Counted from the stretch's first letter, positions 9,650-18,208 are shown. The stretch is 64,000 bases of DNA from an uncultured Kiloniellaceae bacterium (GCA_947493695.1 CANLSF010000003.1:496001-560000); one strand, 5' to 3'. Notes: generated by a model not told the origin, from the sequence alone. Numbers and translations: made by a program.

Positions 9650-10558
9650 ATGAGAAACCTGAATCGTATCAATCTTGGCGGCTTGCGCGCGATCGAGGCG
9701 GTGAGCCGTCTCGGCTCCCTGCGGGCGGCAGCGGAGGAGCTGGGTGTGACCCCCGGCGCGATCAGCCAGCAGATTCAAAAAACCGAGCAGCAACTCGGGC
9801 GTTGTCTCTTCGAACGTCTGCCGAAAGGCCTGACCCTGACCCCACACGGCGAAATCGTCGCACGCCACCTGACCAGCGGCTTGAGCGAGCTCTCCGCGGC
9901 CGTCAATCTGGCCGAGCGCGACCGTGAAGACAGCTTGACCGTATCAGTTGCGCCGATCTTCGCCGGCAAATGGCTGGTCTGGCGCCTGAAGGCCTTCAAC
10001 GAAAAGCATCCCGACATCCGCATTCGTGTCGACGCGACCATCGCCTTGGTTGCCCCCTTGCTCTCGGACGTGGACCTTTGTATCCGGGTTGGTGACGGCA
10101 ACTGGCCCGATGTCAGCGCCGAGAAGCTGCTCGAACAGCGGGTCTTTCCGGTCTGCAGCCCCGCACTGGCCGCAGGGATCAAATCACCCGAAGATCTTGC
10201 AAAGCTGCCGATCATCCGTGATGCCGGACAGGTCTACAGCTGGAACGTCTGGCTCACGCCCAACGGCAGCGACGAACGTATTCTGGGCGAAGGTCCAACC
10301 TTCTCCGACGGCTCGCTCTGTCTGGATGCCGCCATCGCAGGACAGGGTGTCTTCCTTGCATGGGAGATTCTTGCCGCCGATGCGCTCAGGGCCGGGCGCG
10401 TGGTGGCGCCCCTGCCAGGTCGTTTCCCCACCGGCCTATCCCATTGGCTTGTGGTCAGCCGCCATCTGCAGAAGTCGCGCTCGGTGAAGCTCTTCGAGAA
10501 ATGGCTGCGGACCGAACTGGAGTTCTCCCTGAAGTCAACAGACCTTCCTGCTAAATGA
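9650..10558 (+). CDS. LysR-family transcriptional regulator (GcvA type)
   Basis: This is a 302-residue LysR regulator of the GcvA subgroup, recognised by INLGGLRAIEAVSRLGSLRAAAEELGVTPGAISQQI in the winged helix, FERLPKGLTLTPHG at the wing and effector-domain phrases SVAPIFAGKWLVWRLKAFNEKHPDIRIRVDA and DVDLCIRVGDGNWP. GcvA-type proteins control varied metabolic genes in alphaproteobacteria. No metabolic gene is directly linked: the next gene downstream is an ECF sigma factor after 286 bases, and upstream lies only the small divergent frame at 9388-9579. The target is unknown; autoregulation or control of the small gene is possible. Confidence 0.87.
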   Translation: MRNLNRINLGGLRAIEAVSRLGSLRAAAEELGVTPGAISQQIQKTEQQLGRCLFERLPKGLTLTPHGEIVARHLTSGLSELSAAVNLAERDREDSLTVSVAPIFAGKWLVWRLKAFNEKHPDIRIRVDATIALVAPLLSDVDLCIRVGDGNWPDVSAEKLLEQRVFPVCSPALAAGIKSPEDLAKLPIIRDAGQVYSWNVWLTPNGSDERILGEGPTFSDGSLCLDAAIAGQGVFLAWEILAADALRAGRVVAPLPGRFPTGLSHWLVVSRHLQKSRSVKLFEKWLRTELEFSLKSTDLPAK

Positions 10559-10844
10559 CCCATCAGACTGGGCGTTGATCCCGCGTTTCAAGTGCGCGCC
10601 AATAATCATTTGCGTATAGCCCTATAGAAATTTCGGCAATTCCCCCCGGACGCTTGGGCCCCTAAGTTTTTCACAACAACGGCGTTTCTCTCGTCTCATC
10701 CCGCAGGCTCGAACCAGGGCTTGCGGTCACACCAACCGGCTGACCGCGATCAACTGGAAGACGGCAAAACCTTGCTTACTTCCTCACGACCGCACAAGCG
10801 TATTGGAGAGCCGCGGTTCCTCACGATCCGCCGCCAAATGACCG

Positions 10845-11453
10845 ATGAAACCTGAACACAAAAGCATCGAATTCCCCACACCTGTTTCCCCACAGACATC
10901 CAGCGCTCAAACCCCAACTTCAACGCCTGCGACCTCAAACAAGGACCTGGTAAAGACCGGCCTGCCCGCGCTCCTCCCCCGGCTTTGGCGTTTCGCCATG
11001 GCACTCTCGCACAGTGACGAAACCGCCGGCGAGCTGGTGCAGAAAACCTGCCTGCGCGCGCTGCAACGCAGCTGCCAGTTCCAACCCGGCACCCGCCTCG
11101 ATCGCTGGACCTTCTCCATCATGGCGTCCCTCTGGAAAAACGAGCTGCGCGCCGAACGCATCCGCCGTGGCGGCGGTTTCGTCGAGGCCGAAGAGGTGCT
11201 GACGAGCGATACCCGCGAGAAACTGGAAACCCGGATCTTCCTGAATCAGGTCCTCAGCTGCCTGCCCGAGGCTCAACGCACGACGGTCCTACTGGTTTAT
11301 GTGGAAGGCCTGACCTACGCCGAAGCCGCCACGACGCTCTCTGTGCCACTGGGTACGGTTATGAGCCGCCTTGCCAACGCCCGGCTGAAGCTGGCGGACA
11401 TGAAACGTGCGGGTGAACGGCAGCGCGTGGGCTCCATGCGCAGAGCCGACTAA
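10845..11453 (+). CDS. ECF-type RNA polymerase sigma factor
   Basis: This is a 202-residue sigma-70 family protein with only regions 2 and 4. Region 2 is PRLWRFAMALSHSDETAGELVQKTCLRALQRSCQFQPGTRLDRWTFSIMASLWKNELR (about 44-102) and region 4 is LPEAQRTTVLLVYVEGLTYAEAATTLSVPLGTVMSRLANARLKL (about 145-188). The first 40 residues are rich in Ser, Thr and Pro and have no known role. No anti-sigma factor gene is adjacent; the only linked gene is a small predicted secreted protein 107 bases downstream. It could be regulated by an unlinked anti-sigma factor or transcriptionally. Start at ATG 10845. Confidence 0.87.
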   Translation: MKPEHKSIEFPTPVSPQTSSAQTPTSTPATSNKDLVKTGLPALLPRLWRFAMALSHSDETAGELVQKTCLRALQRSCQFQPGTRLDRWTFSIMASLWKNELRAERIRRGGGFVEAEEVLTSDTREKLETRIFLNQVLSCLPEAQRTTVLLVYVEGLTYAEAATTLSVPLGTVMSRLANARLKLADMKRAGERQRVGSMRRAD

Positions 11454-11560
11454 AGCTCCAGCGGAGAATTGCCCGAAAACAGACCCCGCGAAAAGGTCAA
11501 TTGGCGGGCGTGAAGGAAGAAGGCAGGATAGCGATATCCGGAAGCGCCAGAGCCAAAGCC

Positions 11561-11836
11561 ATGAAATTCCTTCTCCTGATCTTTTTTCTCCTTCCCGGCA
11601 CCACGCTGTGGGCGGAGGAAACCAAACCATCACTCTCCGAAACAGCCTCAGAAGCAGTCAACCCACCGACGGAGCTCAAGCAGAGCCTTCTGGACCTCTG
11701 CCCGGACGACATGCCACCGGCCTGCGCCTGCGTAACGCGCGGCAAGGGCATTCGTGTCATGCCCGCCATCGAAGCCTACAAAAACCGGGAAGAAATCCTG
11801 CTCGTCGGGCCGCGAACCCGGGTCACGAAACCCTAG
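11561..11836 (+). CDS. Small predicted secreted protein downstream of ECF sigma factor
   Basis: I do not recognise this 91-residue protein. The frame opens at 11501, but I prefer the ATG at 11561 because it gives a clean signal peptide (MKFLLLIFFLLPGTTLWAEE, cleavage after about residue 18). The mature part is short and acidic, with LDLCPDDMPPACACVTRGKG holding three Cys within ten residues. This could form a disulfide or bind a metal. It is transcribed in the same direction as the sigma factor, 107 bases away, and might be its target or partner. Ribosome-binding sequence is weak. The function is unknown. Confidence 0.5.
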   Translation: MKFLLLIFFLLPGTTLWAEETKPSLSETASEAVNPPTELKQSLLDLCPDDMPPACACVTRGKGIRVMPAIEAYKNREEILLVGPRTRVTKP

Positions 11837-11924
11837 ACTGGCAACGCCCTGTTCCCCTGGGTCTATGCAGCGGACTCTCATCAACGAAACGTCACCGGTG
11901 CGATGCTTGTTTTGGACTGCGGGT

Positions 11925-12392
11925 TTAGGCGCTGCTGGCCGGGGCGGCAACAATGACCAGGCGAATGATATCGCCCTTTTCGTCGCAGAAGGGGAAACAG
12001 CCGCGGTAGATCGTGATGAATTCGCGCTCCTTCAGCGGCACTTCACTGACGTGAAACGAGGGCTGGCGGGCTTCGGCAACGGCATTCAGATCCTGTTGGC
12101 GCCGTGCGAGATCCTTGTCACTCAGGCTCGCCGAAAGCGTCTTGCCCGTCAAATTTGCGCCAAAGACCTTCTTTACGCTCTCACCCATCAGGCGCACCAC
12201 ATGCCCCTCCAGAGTCGGACTCTGCCGCTCAAGTACAATCATCCACTCCAACACACCGGGCACCACCATAGGGTCAAAATCCGACCAGAGAGGTGCCTGA
12301 GGACAGACAACACGGGACATCTGAAAAAAATAATCCGCCATAATAAAAATCGGACTTTTTTCTTCTACTTCAGATAGTTTTATTCTCCGCAT
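11925..12392 (-). CDS. PAS-domain protein (PAS_5 type)
   Basis: This is a 155-residue protein of the stand-alone PAS_5 kind common in Rhodospirillales. It has the characteristic WSDFDPMVVPGVLEWMIVLERQSPTLEGHVVRLMGESVKKVFGANLTGKTLSASLSD, where an Asp-Pro-hydrophobic entry leads to an R-x-x-G-E----GANLTG core. No output domain is fused, so it may sense a ligand or bind a partner. The start is uncertain: ATG 12392 gives an N-terminal extension, whereas ATG 12341 (MADYFFQMSRVV) fits the family better. It is convergent with the small secreted-protein gene and has no obvious operon partner. Confidence 0.72.
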   Translation of the reverse strand: MRRIKLSEVEEKSPIFIMADYFFQMSRVVCPQAPLWSDFDPMVVPGVLEWMIVLERQSPTLEGHVVRLMGESVKKVFGANLTGKTLSASLSDKDLARRQQDLNAVAEARQPSFHVSEVPLKEREFITIYRGCFPFCDEKGDIIRLVIVAAPASSA

Positions 12393-12617
12393 CGCAATTA
12401 TCTTTAAGTGTGCAACAGTATAAGTAGAAATACCTTGCCCGAAGAATATAGTAAAAGGGTAAAAATTTCAATCAAACGCCCCAGGGAGTCTTCACGCAGA
12501 AACCCGCCCACGCTGAATCATCCCTGACGACTATGGCCGGGTGAAGCGATTGAAGGCACTACAGGCTGGTTGACGGAAGCAGTAGAGAAAAAGCCGGGCG
12601 CACGCGTTTGCGGGCCG

Positions 12618-13232
12618 TCACGTCTTCTTCATTATTCCCTCGGTGATCTTCGTTTTAGTCCCGACATCCGCCATCACCGCGACTGAACATGGGGCCCGCA
12701 TTCCCCTCTCTTGCCCCAGTTGTCCCGCTGCGTACGAGCGTTTGATTTCAAGATTTGCCATCAAGGGGTGACCAGAATCCAGCCAGCCAGCGACGGGACA
12801 GGCATTCGGTTTAAAGAGATCGACATGGGGATAAGGAAACGCACCGCCCTGATGAATGAGGTGCGCCGTAGCTCCGAGCCCTCCCGACGCAGATTGCACC
12901 GAATCATACTGGTATATGAGGCAATCAGTATTCATCAATCCTCGGAGAGTTTGGCGCAGGTTTCCACCGCTGCGCAATTCTTGCTCGGCTTTTCTGCGCC
13001 ACTCCCTGATATGGCCGATCAGGAGCATGCTGATGATGTTCGCCCCCTCACGAATCTCATGAAAGTATCCCCCGATATCCTGAACCTGATCAAGCGTTGT
13101 GGGCATCGTCAAATGAGCACCGAGCAGCTGCCCGTCATCAAGCACGACTGTGAAACCAAGGCAACTTTGCAGATTGGGAAACCAGATCTCCCGGTTCCGA
13201 CCTGCCTCGTCTTCGTTCAGGGCTATTGCCAT
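12618..13232 (-). CDS. Hypothetical protein, weak CheD-like hint
   Basis: I do not recognise this 204-residue protein with confidence. A GGAG seven bases before ATG 13232 supports translation. The segment LQSCLGFTVVLDDGQLLGAHLTMPTT (about residues 22-47) recalls the Cys and His environment of CheD and cytotoxic-necrotizing-factor-like deamidases, in which a Cys thiolate is followed by an AHL/AHF motif. A later YQYDSVQSASGGLGATAHLI segment contains the only other notable His. There is no signal peptide and no membrane segment. It neither overlaps nor closely adjoins hldA upstream (139-base gap). The deamidase idea is weak inference only. Confidence 0.6.
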   Translation of the reverse strand: MAIALNEDEAGRNREIWFPNLQSCLGFTVVLDDGQLLGAHLTMPTTLDQVQDIGGYFHEIREGANIISMLLIGHIREWRRKAEQELRSGGNLRQTLRGLMNTDCLIYQYDSVQSASGGLGATAHLIHQGGAFPYPHVDLFKPNACPVAGWLDSGHPLMANLEIKRSYAAGQLGQERGMRAPCSVAVMADVGTKTKITEGIMKKT

Positions 13233-13371
13233 AGCTTGTTCTCCAAGCTTTTACCCGGTAGATGAATTTCGAGATTCTTACGGCCTGCGGCAAGGGCGTA
13301 ACAGATGCCGTAGCGAACGCAAGTATAGCGGTTTCAGCTCGGAACGGACAGCGCACACGCCCTTGCTTCAA

Positions 13372-14382
13372 TCAAGCCACCCCGTCCGCGAAATACCCCA
13401 GCGCGTGCCGGATTTCGTCCACGGTCACCGGCTGCACACCGACTTTCTCGCAGATGACACCGCCAGCTAGATTGGCTAGGGTAACGGCCTCCTGCAGCGA
13501 GGCACCGGCGGCCATCGCAGAGGCCAACACACTCACCACCGTATCACCGGCCCCCGCAGCGTCATGGACGAAGCGGATCATGGCGGGCAGCATGCCGAAA
13601 TTGCCAGCACGGTCAAGCAGAGCGACACCATCCTTGCTCAGGGTCAACACCACGTTTTCGCAACGCAGCCGTTCCTGCAGTTCGCGACAGCAGGCCTCAA
13701 CATCTCCGGCTGTAGGTCCGACCGTCCGGCCCAACGCAGCGGAGGCTTCGCGCAGATTAGGTTTGAAGACGGTGACACCCTGATACGCAAAGAAATTGTC
13801 GAGCTTCGGATCGACCAACGTGATCACACCCTGCTCCCGCGCCGCAGCAACAATCTCACCAATCAGCTCAGGCCCCAGTACGCCCTTGTCGTAATCCTCG
13901 AGGATCACCGCATCGGTCTGTGCGAGATTCGCCATCAGATCCGCCAACATTCGTTCCCGCAGGGCGTCATCGATCTGCGCCCGCGTCTCAAAATCCGCCC
14001 GTGCGATCTGCCGGCCATCGGCAATCCAGCGCTGTTTGACGGTAGTCTTGCGCTCCGGATCCATGACCACGAACTGTTCGCTCTCTCCGCTGTCACCCAG
14101 AATACGCAAAAAACGATGCCCGCCATCGTCCCGCCCGACCACGCTGTAGAGCGAAGCCCCCTCCCCCAACGCAAAGAGATTGTTCGCCACATTCGCCGCG
14201 CCGCCGAGGTGATAACTCTCGCTCTCCGCATCCAGAATGGGGATGGGTGCTTCCGCGGAGAGACGCTCGGCGCGGCCGTAGACGTAGTGGTCCAGGATGA
14301 CGTCGCCGACGATGGCGAAGCGGCGGTTGCCTATGCAGTCGAGGATGGTGGAGAGGGCGGATTGGGAAAGTGGAAAGTTCAT
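13372..14382 (-). CDS. hldA: D-glycero-beta-D-manno-heptose-7-phosphate kinase
   Basis: This is a 336-residue PfkB-family sugar kinase matching the kinase half of HldE (RfaE1), which phosphorylates heptose-7-phosphate at C1 in the synthesis of ADP-heptose for lipopolysaccharide. Diagnostic parts are GDVILDHYVYGRAERLSAEAPIPIL near residue 27, the substrate loop HLGGAANVANNL near 58-69, VDPKLDNFFAYQGVTVFKPNLRE, and the anion-hole/catalytic motif DAAGAGDTVVSVLASAMAAG. The nucleotidyltransferase domain of HldE is absent, so a separate hldC is expected elsewhere. It is monocistronic here; the region upstream is the AT-rich island. Confidence 0.9.
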   Translation of the reverse strand: MNFPLSQSALSTILDCIGNRRFAIVGDVILDHYVYGRAERLSAEAPIPILDAESESYHLGGAANVANNLFALGEGASLYSVVGRDDGGHRFLRILGDSGESEQFVVMDPERKTTVKQRWIADGRQIARADFETRAQIDDALRERMLADLMANLAQTDAVILEDYDKGVLGPELIGEIVAAAREQGVITLVDPKLDNFFAYQGVTVFKPNLREASAALGRTVGPTAGDVEACCRELQERLRCENVVLTLSKDGVALLDRAGNFGMLPAMIRFVHDAAGAGDTVVSVLASAMAAGASLQEAVTLANLAGGVICEKVGVQPVTVDEIRHALGYFADGVA

Positions 14383-14769
14383 AGCGAAGCATCGTATTTA
14401 ACGAGCGGCCTTACTGCAAATCATCGGCTGTGAGCAGCGTTGCATAAAAACCATGCGAACGAAAAAAAAACTGACACCAAAAACGATAGACCATTCTTGA
14501 GTGCAGTCAATTAGGACACCCCAAAGACTCAACGCAAAACAGCTATGCCACTCAAAAGGCTCCAAGGCGAGCAAATTCAAAACTCAACAGCGTAACCACA
14601 ACTTAAACGCTTTCAAAATTTATTTTAGCAATTTTTTGTTGATTTTTGCTTACTTTTAACGTAATTTAATAGTGTTTATACAACCACTTTTAATAAGAAT
14701 CATCCAATTACGAACACACAACAATTGCAACGCGATATCATGAATTCTCGTTAAAAAATGGAGGGACCA
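14383..14769. other. AT-rich intergenic region at the left edge of a low-GC island
   Basis: These 387 bases have no credible gene. Base composition falls sharply from about 14390 onward, with A/T-rich runs such as the stretch near 14455-14475 and 14615-14680. A possible promoter lies at 14639-14667 (see separate entry). No inverted repeat, tRNA fragment or integrase-like sequence marks the boundary. A short frame at 14398-14580 on the minus strand has no supporting features. Confidence 0.6.
14639..14667 (+). promoter_or_regulatory. Candidate sigma-70 promoter for the low-GC genes
   Basis: TTGATT (14639-14644) and TAATTT (14662-14667) are separated by 17 bases and precede the gene at 14770 by about 100 bases. 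In such AT-rich DNA chance matches are common, so support is weak. Confidence 0.28.
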
Positions 14770-15285
14770 ATGACGCATTTTAGTGATTTTCGAGAACAAA
14801 CGAATATTTTTAAGCATTCGAGATTAATTGAAAGTTCCTATTTACGAGCAGAGTCACGTGGAATTGTAATTCAATCTGCTGTTATTGACGGGTTTCAAAC
14901 AACTCCTGCTTCAAAGTATCACTTGGGCGTAGACGTCGCTTTATTGCAGTATCAATGCAAGAAACTCGATGTTCCGGACGGGCTCTATAAACTGAATGTT
15001 CACTCCTTACACCCGATAAAGACAACAGGCACACATGAAGCCATCAGCACTCTTACCAATGCTGAGGAAGAAGTAATCCATGAATGTCCACATATTTTTG
15101 ATGTAACATCAGTCGATCTACCGGGCTCCAATGAAGAAATGGAAGTGGCCACTCAAGTAAATAGCTTCGTCGACACCTTTGAAGATCATACTTTTAGTAG
15201 CCATGAATACTGGACCATAAACTATTGTTGTAAAAATGGCACTTGCGGAACTTGTATCGGCTCCGCCTGCCCAGTTCAAAAATAG
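14770..15285 (+). CDS. Unknown low-GC gene with Cys-rich C-terminal tail
   Basis: I do not recognise this 171-residue soluble protein. The start is ATG 14770 because GGAGGG lies at 14760-14765; the ATG at 14758 is part of that ribosome-binding region. The body is neutral to acidic and has no signal peptide. The last 17 residues contain five Cys, spaced CC-x4-C-x2-C-x4-C, in CCKNGTCGTCIGSACP, interspersed with Gly and Thr, as in small metal-binding or post-translationally modified peptides. AT-rich codon use differs sharply from neighbouring operons, which suggests horizontal acquisition. The lipoprotein gene that follows has the same composition and direction and could be a partner. Confidence 0.72.
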   Translation: MTHFSDFREQTNIFKHSRLIESSYLRAESRGIVIQSAVIDGFQTTPASKYHLGVDVALLQYQCKKLDVPDGLYKLNVHSLHPIKTTGTHEAISTLTNAEEEVIHECPHIFDVTSVDLPGSNEEMEVATQVNSFVDTFEDHTFSSHEYWTINYCCKNGTCGTCIGSACPVQK

Positions 15286-15405
15286 TGTAGAGAAAATACC
15301 TTTTTCCAGCGCTTAACCGCTGACACTCGCACATCAAATAAGGTGTGGATCAAAATGTTTAGAATATTCTTTCGTGAATTTAATCGCCCTCGAACAGTCG
15401 AAGTA

Positions 15406-16368
15406 ATGAAAAATAAATCTGTCCTTTTTTGTTTTTATCTTATTGCGCTCGCTTCTTGCTCTTCTGTGCCAGAATCGTCAATACCTGGAGAAAATCCGAA
15501 GTCGATATCACTTGAACCAATACCATTAACAACGATACTGTCCGCGCTTCAATGCCAAGTTGAAAAGGGCGTAAACCAAGTAGAAAGTATGAAAAAAAAT
15601 TATCAAATGGGAGATCCTAGAAGAACCGGTTTTAAATTATTATCTGGTACTGCAACATTCACTGGTAAAACAACAATCTCCGGAACAGATGAGGGCGATG
15701 CCTCTATTGTCATACCAGTAGGAATTAGTGAAATTACACCAAACGTTGGAGGAAAATTGACAAACACAGCCACAGAAGAAATTACAAGAAAATTTGGCAT
15801 TACAACAAAGAAAAGATTTGGGGACGTTTGCGCCAAGACGGAAGAAAAAGGTATTGATGTCGGTGAGTTCTTCTCAAAAAGAATTGTTGCATCCTATCGA
15901 GATATTGTTGATTTAAACTATAAAAATGTTAGATCTGGGGAAAGAGACTCCGAAAATAATGAAACCTCTGAAGATCAAACTGTACTTTATGGACCTGTTC
16001 TAAGCGACACCGAACTCACACTTAAGGCGAGTTTTAGTGTTCAGAGAGTTTTTGACGCGGGAATAAGCTCAGACATTCTATTTAGTTCAACTAGTTCCTC
16101 ATCACCTACGTTATCACCTGCAGTAGCTTTTGTTAACGATCAAAAAGGGGAGTACTCAATAACATTGAATTTCCCAATGTCCTCAGCTGACACTGGTGAC
16201 AACCGAAGATTTTATCAGTGCTATCAACCTTTTGACATCACCTATTGCTTAGAATCGCCTTACGTTGAACAAAGGCATAGAAAGTTTTTCCCCCCATCTG
16301 TCGTGGATGCGGAGGCTGCGCCTGCTCCATTACTTCGACCTCAACTGCGAGAATTTGACATACAATGA
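15406..16368 (+). CDS. Predicted lipoprotein of unknown function, low GC
   Basis: This 320-residue protein starts at ATG 15406, giving a lipoprotein signal MKNKSVLFCFYLIALASCSSVP with lipobox LASC and Cys18 as the lipidation site. Earlier in-frame starts (15343, 15355) would bury the signal. The mature part begins with Pro/Ser-rich sequence, then ILSALQCQVEKGVNQVESM and the segment TGKTTISGTDEGDASIVIPVGISEITPNVGG, which faintly resembles lipoproteins that co-occur with trypsin-like proteases; I would not rely on this. Later are a Ser/Thr-rich stretch (LFSSTSSSSPTLSP) and four Cys. It shares AT-rich composition and orientation with the gene before it, 120 bases away. Confidence 0.7.
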   Translation: MKNKSVLFCFYLIALASCSSVPESSIPGENPKSISLEPIPLTTILSALQCQVEKGVNQVESMKKNYQMGDPRRTGFKLLSGTATFTGKTTISGTDEGDASIVIPVGISEITPNVGGKLTNTATEEITRKFGITTKKRFGDVCAKTEEKGIDVGEFFSKRIVASYRDIVDLNYKNVRSGERDSENNETSEDQTVLYGPVLSDTELTLKASFSVQRVFDAGISSDILFSSTSSSSPTLSPAVAFVNDQKGEYSITLNFPMSSADTGDNRRFYQCYQPFDITYCLESPYVEQRHRKFFPPSVVDAEAAPAPLLRPQLREFDIQ

Positions 16369-16496
16369 TGTTCATGAGCCAATTACTCGAATTTTAGAAA
16401 TCAGTTGGTGTCACACAAGCTTGTTACTTTTGATGCGTTAGTTGGGATACAGCTTTTCAAGGTCTTTACAGCGTATCGTTATTCGGATTTCAACCA

Positions 16497-17285
16497 TCAC
16501 AAAATCTGCCCCAAAAACTCCTGCGTCCGGGGATCCTTCGCCTCGCTGAAAAACGTCGCCGGCGGCCCGTGCTCGACAATCACGCCCCTATCGGTGAAAT
16601 AAATATGATCCGCCACTTCCCGCGCAAAGCCCATCTCGTGCGTCACCAGCATGCAGGTCATGCCGTCCTGGGCCAATTCCTTGATGGTGACCAAGACCTC
16701 CTTGACCGTCTCGGGATCGAGCGCCGCCGTCACCTCGTCGAACAGCATGATGTCCGGGTTCATGGCCAGTGAGCGGGCGATGGCGACGCGTTGTTGCTGG
16801 CCGCCGGAGAGTTCACCGGGGTAGCTGTCTTCCTTGCCTTCCAGGCGGACTTTTTTGATCAGCTTGCGGGCCCGCTCCTCGACCTCCGCCTTGTCCTGTT
16901 TCAGGACCTGGACCGGGGCCATCATGACGTTCTGGATCGCGGTCTTGTGGGGAAAGAGGTTGTACTGCTGGAAAACCATGCCGACCTTTTTGCGCAGGGC
17001 CAGCTTATCCAGATGGGCGTCGTGGACCTCCTGCCCTTCCACCTGGATCGAGCCCGAGTCAATCGGGTTCAGGGCATTGATGCAGCGGATCAGCGTCGAC
17101 TTGCCGGAGCCCGAAGGGCCGATGATGCAGATCACCTCGCCCTTCATCACGTTGAAAGTGATGCCCTTGAGGACCTCCAGATCGCCGAAGGATTTGCGGA
17201 CTTCATTCAAGGCCACGATGGGTTGTTCCGGGGTCCAGCCGCCCCCGGACGGTAGAGTTGCGGCTGCAACGTTGCTGTCAGACAT
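16497..17285 (-). CDS. Polar amino acid ABC transporter ATP-binding protein
   Basis: This is a 262-residue ATPase of the GlnQ/HisP/AapP class. Walker A is GPSGSGKST (56-64), the Q-loop lies in VGMVFQQYNLFPH, the signature is LSGGQQQR and Walker B is IMLFDEVTAALDP, with the switch His in VTHEMGFAREVADH. A 20-residue N-terminal extension precedes the fold. It is the last gene of the leftward order binding protein, permease, permease, ATPase, with an 11-base gap to the permease upstream. Substrate is a polar or modified amino acid; the divergent dehydrogenase-aminotransferase-BKACE operon points to the compound that these enzymes degrade. Confidence 0.93.
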   Translation of the reverse strand: MSDSNVAAATLPSGGGWTPEQPIVALNEVRKSFGDLEVLKGITFNVMKGEVICIIGPSGSGKSTLIRCINALNPIDSGSIQVEGQEVHDAHLDKLALRKKVGMVFQQYNLFPHKTAIQNVMMAPVQVLKQDKAEVEERARKLIKKVRLEGKEDSYPGELSGGQQQRVAIARSLAMNPDIMLFDEVTAALDPETVKEVLVTIKELAQDGMTCMLVTHEMGFAREVADHIYFTDRGVIVEHGPPATFFSEAKDPRTQEFLGQIL

Positions 17286-17296
17286 AACGTCGGTTC

Positions 17297-18208
17297 CTAA
17301 AATTTAACCGCGAACTTGCGCTCCAGCCGGATGGTCAGGCGCGCAATCGGGTAGCAGTAGACGAAAAAGATCACCAGCACGAAGCTGTAGAAGGGGATCA
17401 GCAGCTCAGGGTGATTGTCCTCGGCCTCAATGGCCTGGCGGGTCAGGTTCAGGACCTCATCGACCCCCAGGATCGAGACGATGGGCGTGGCCATGGTCAG
17501 GATCGCGTACCAGTTCATCCAGGGCGGGATCATGCGCTTGATGCATTGCGGCAGGATGATCTCGAAGAGCGTCTGACGGCGTGAGAAAGCCAGACACTCC
17601 GCCGCTTCCCATTGGGCCGTCGGCACAGAGTTCACGGCGCCGCGCACGATTTCGGAGATGTTCGCCATAATCGGCAGCGCGAGGCCGATGACCGCCTTCA
17701 TCCAGTCCGGTACCGGGATGATCAGGCTACCGATCTGGATCTCGAACGGGAAGGACAGCATCACGATGAAAAGCAGCACCAGCCAGGGCGAGTTGCGGAA
17801 GACCTGAGTGATGAACCAGCAGGGTTTGGCAATGAGTGGATTGGGTGAAATCTGTCCAAGCCCCAGCAGCACACCAAAGATCGTCCCCACCAGCATGGTC
17901 AGGAAGCTGATCAGAATGGTCAGCGCAAAACCGGTCGTCACCAGATAGGGAATCCAGCGCAGCAAAGCCTCGAAGGCCTGCATCGGGGTAAAGCCGCCGC
18001 CCTGCGCGAAGGCGGAGAGCGGCCAGAGGGCCGCCGCGAAGACCAACGCAAAAACCGCCCAGACCGGCACCCCGGCGAGCCAGCGACTGAAACCCAGCTC
18101 GCCCGGTGCGCTATAGGTGGATTTGAAGGAATGCAACACCGGCAGATCGGTCTTGGCGGTGGCGCTCACACCCGGGATGGAAGGACGGCGGAAGGAAGCT
18201 CTGCGCAT
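17297..18208 (-). CDS. Polar amino acid ABC transporter permease
   Basis: This is a roughly 303-residue inner-membrane permease of the HisM/GlnP family. It has an N-terminal cytoplasmic segment, an extra helix (GVPVWAVFALVFAAALWPLSAFA) and then the usual five-helix core with the EAA-type loop ECLAFSRRQTLFEIILPQCIKRMIPPWMN that contacts the ATPase. ATG 18208 is the best start: GGAGG precedes it, and its ATG directly follows the stop of the upstream permease (TGA-T-ATG). An ATG 12 bases earlier lies inside that gene. The two permeases probably form a heterodimer. Confidence 0.91.
   Translation of the reverse strand: MRRASFRRPSIPGVSATAKTDLPVLHSFKSTYSAPGELGFSRWLAGVPVWAVFALVFAAALWPLSAFAQGGGFTPMQAFEALLRWIPYLVTTGFALTILISFLTMLVGTIFGVLLGLGQISPNPLIAKPCWFITQVFRNSPWLVLLFIVMLSFPFEIQIGSLIIPVPDWMKAVIGLALPIMANISEIVRGAVNSVPTAQWEAAECLAFSRRQTLFEIILPQCIKRMIPPWMNWYAILTMATPIVSILGVDEVLNLTRQAIEAEDNHPELLIPFYSFVLVIFFVYCYPIARLTIRLERKFAVKF

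Noticed and set aside
14758-14769. ATG at 14758 as start of the Cys-tail gene
   Set aside because: The ATG overlaps the GGAGGG sequence that serves as ribosome-binding site for the ATG at 14770.
16405-16602. A 65-codon plus-strand frame at the right edge of the AT-rich island
   Set aside because: Overlaps the 3' end of the ABC ATPase gene on the opposite strand and has no features.
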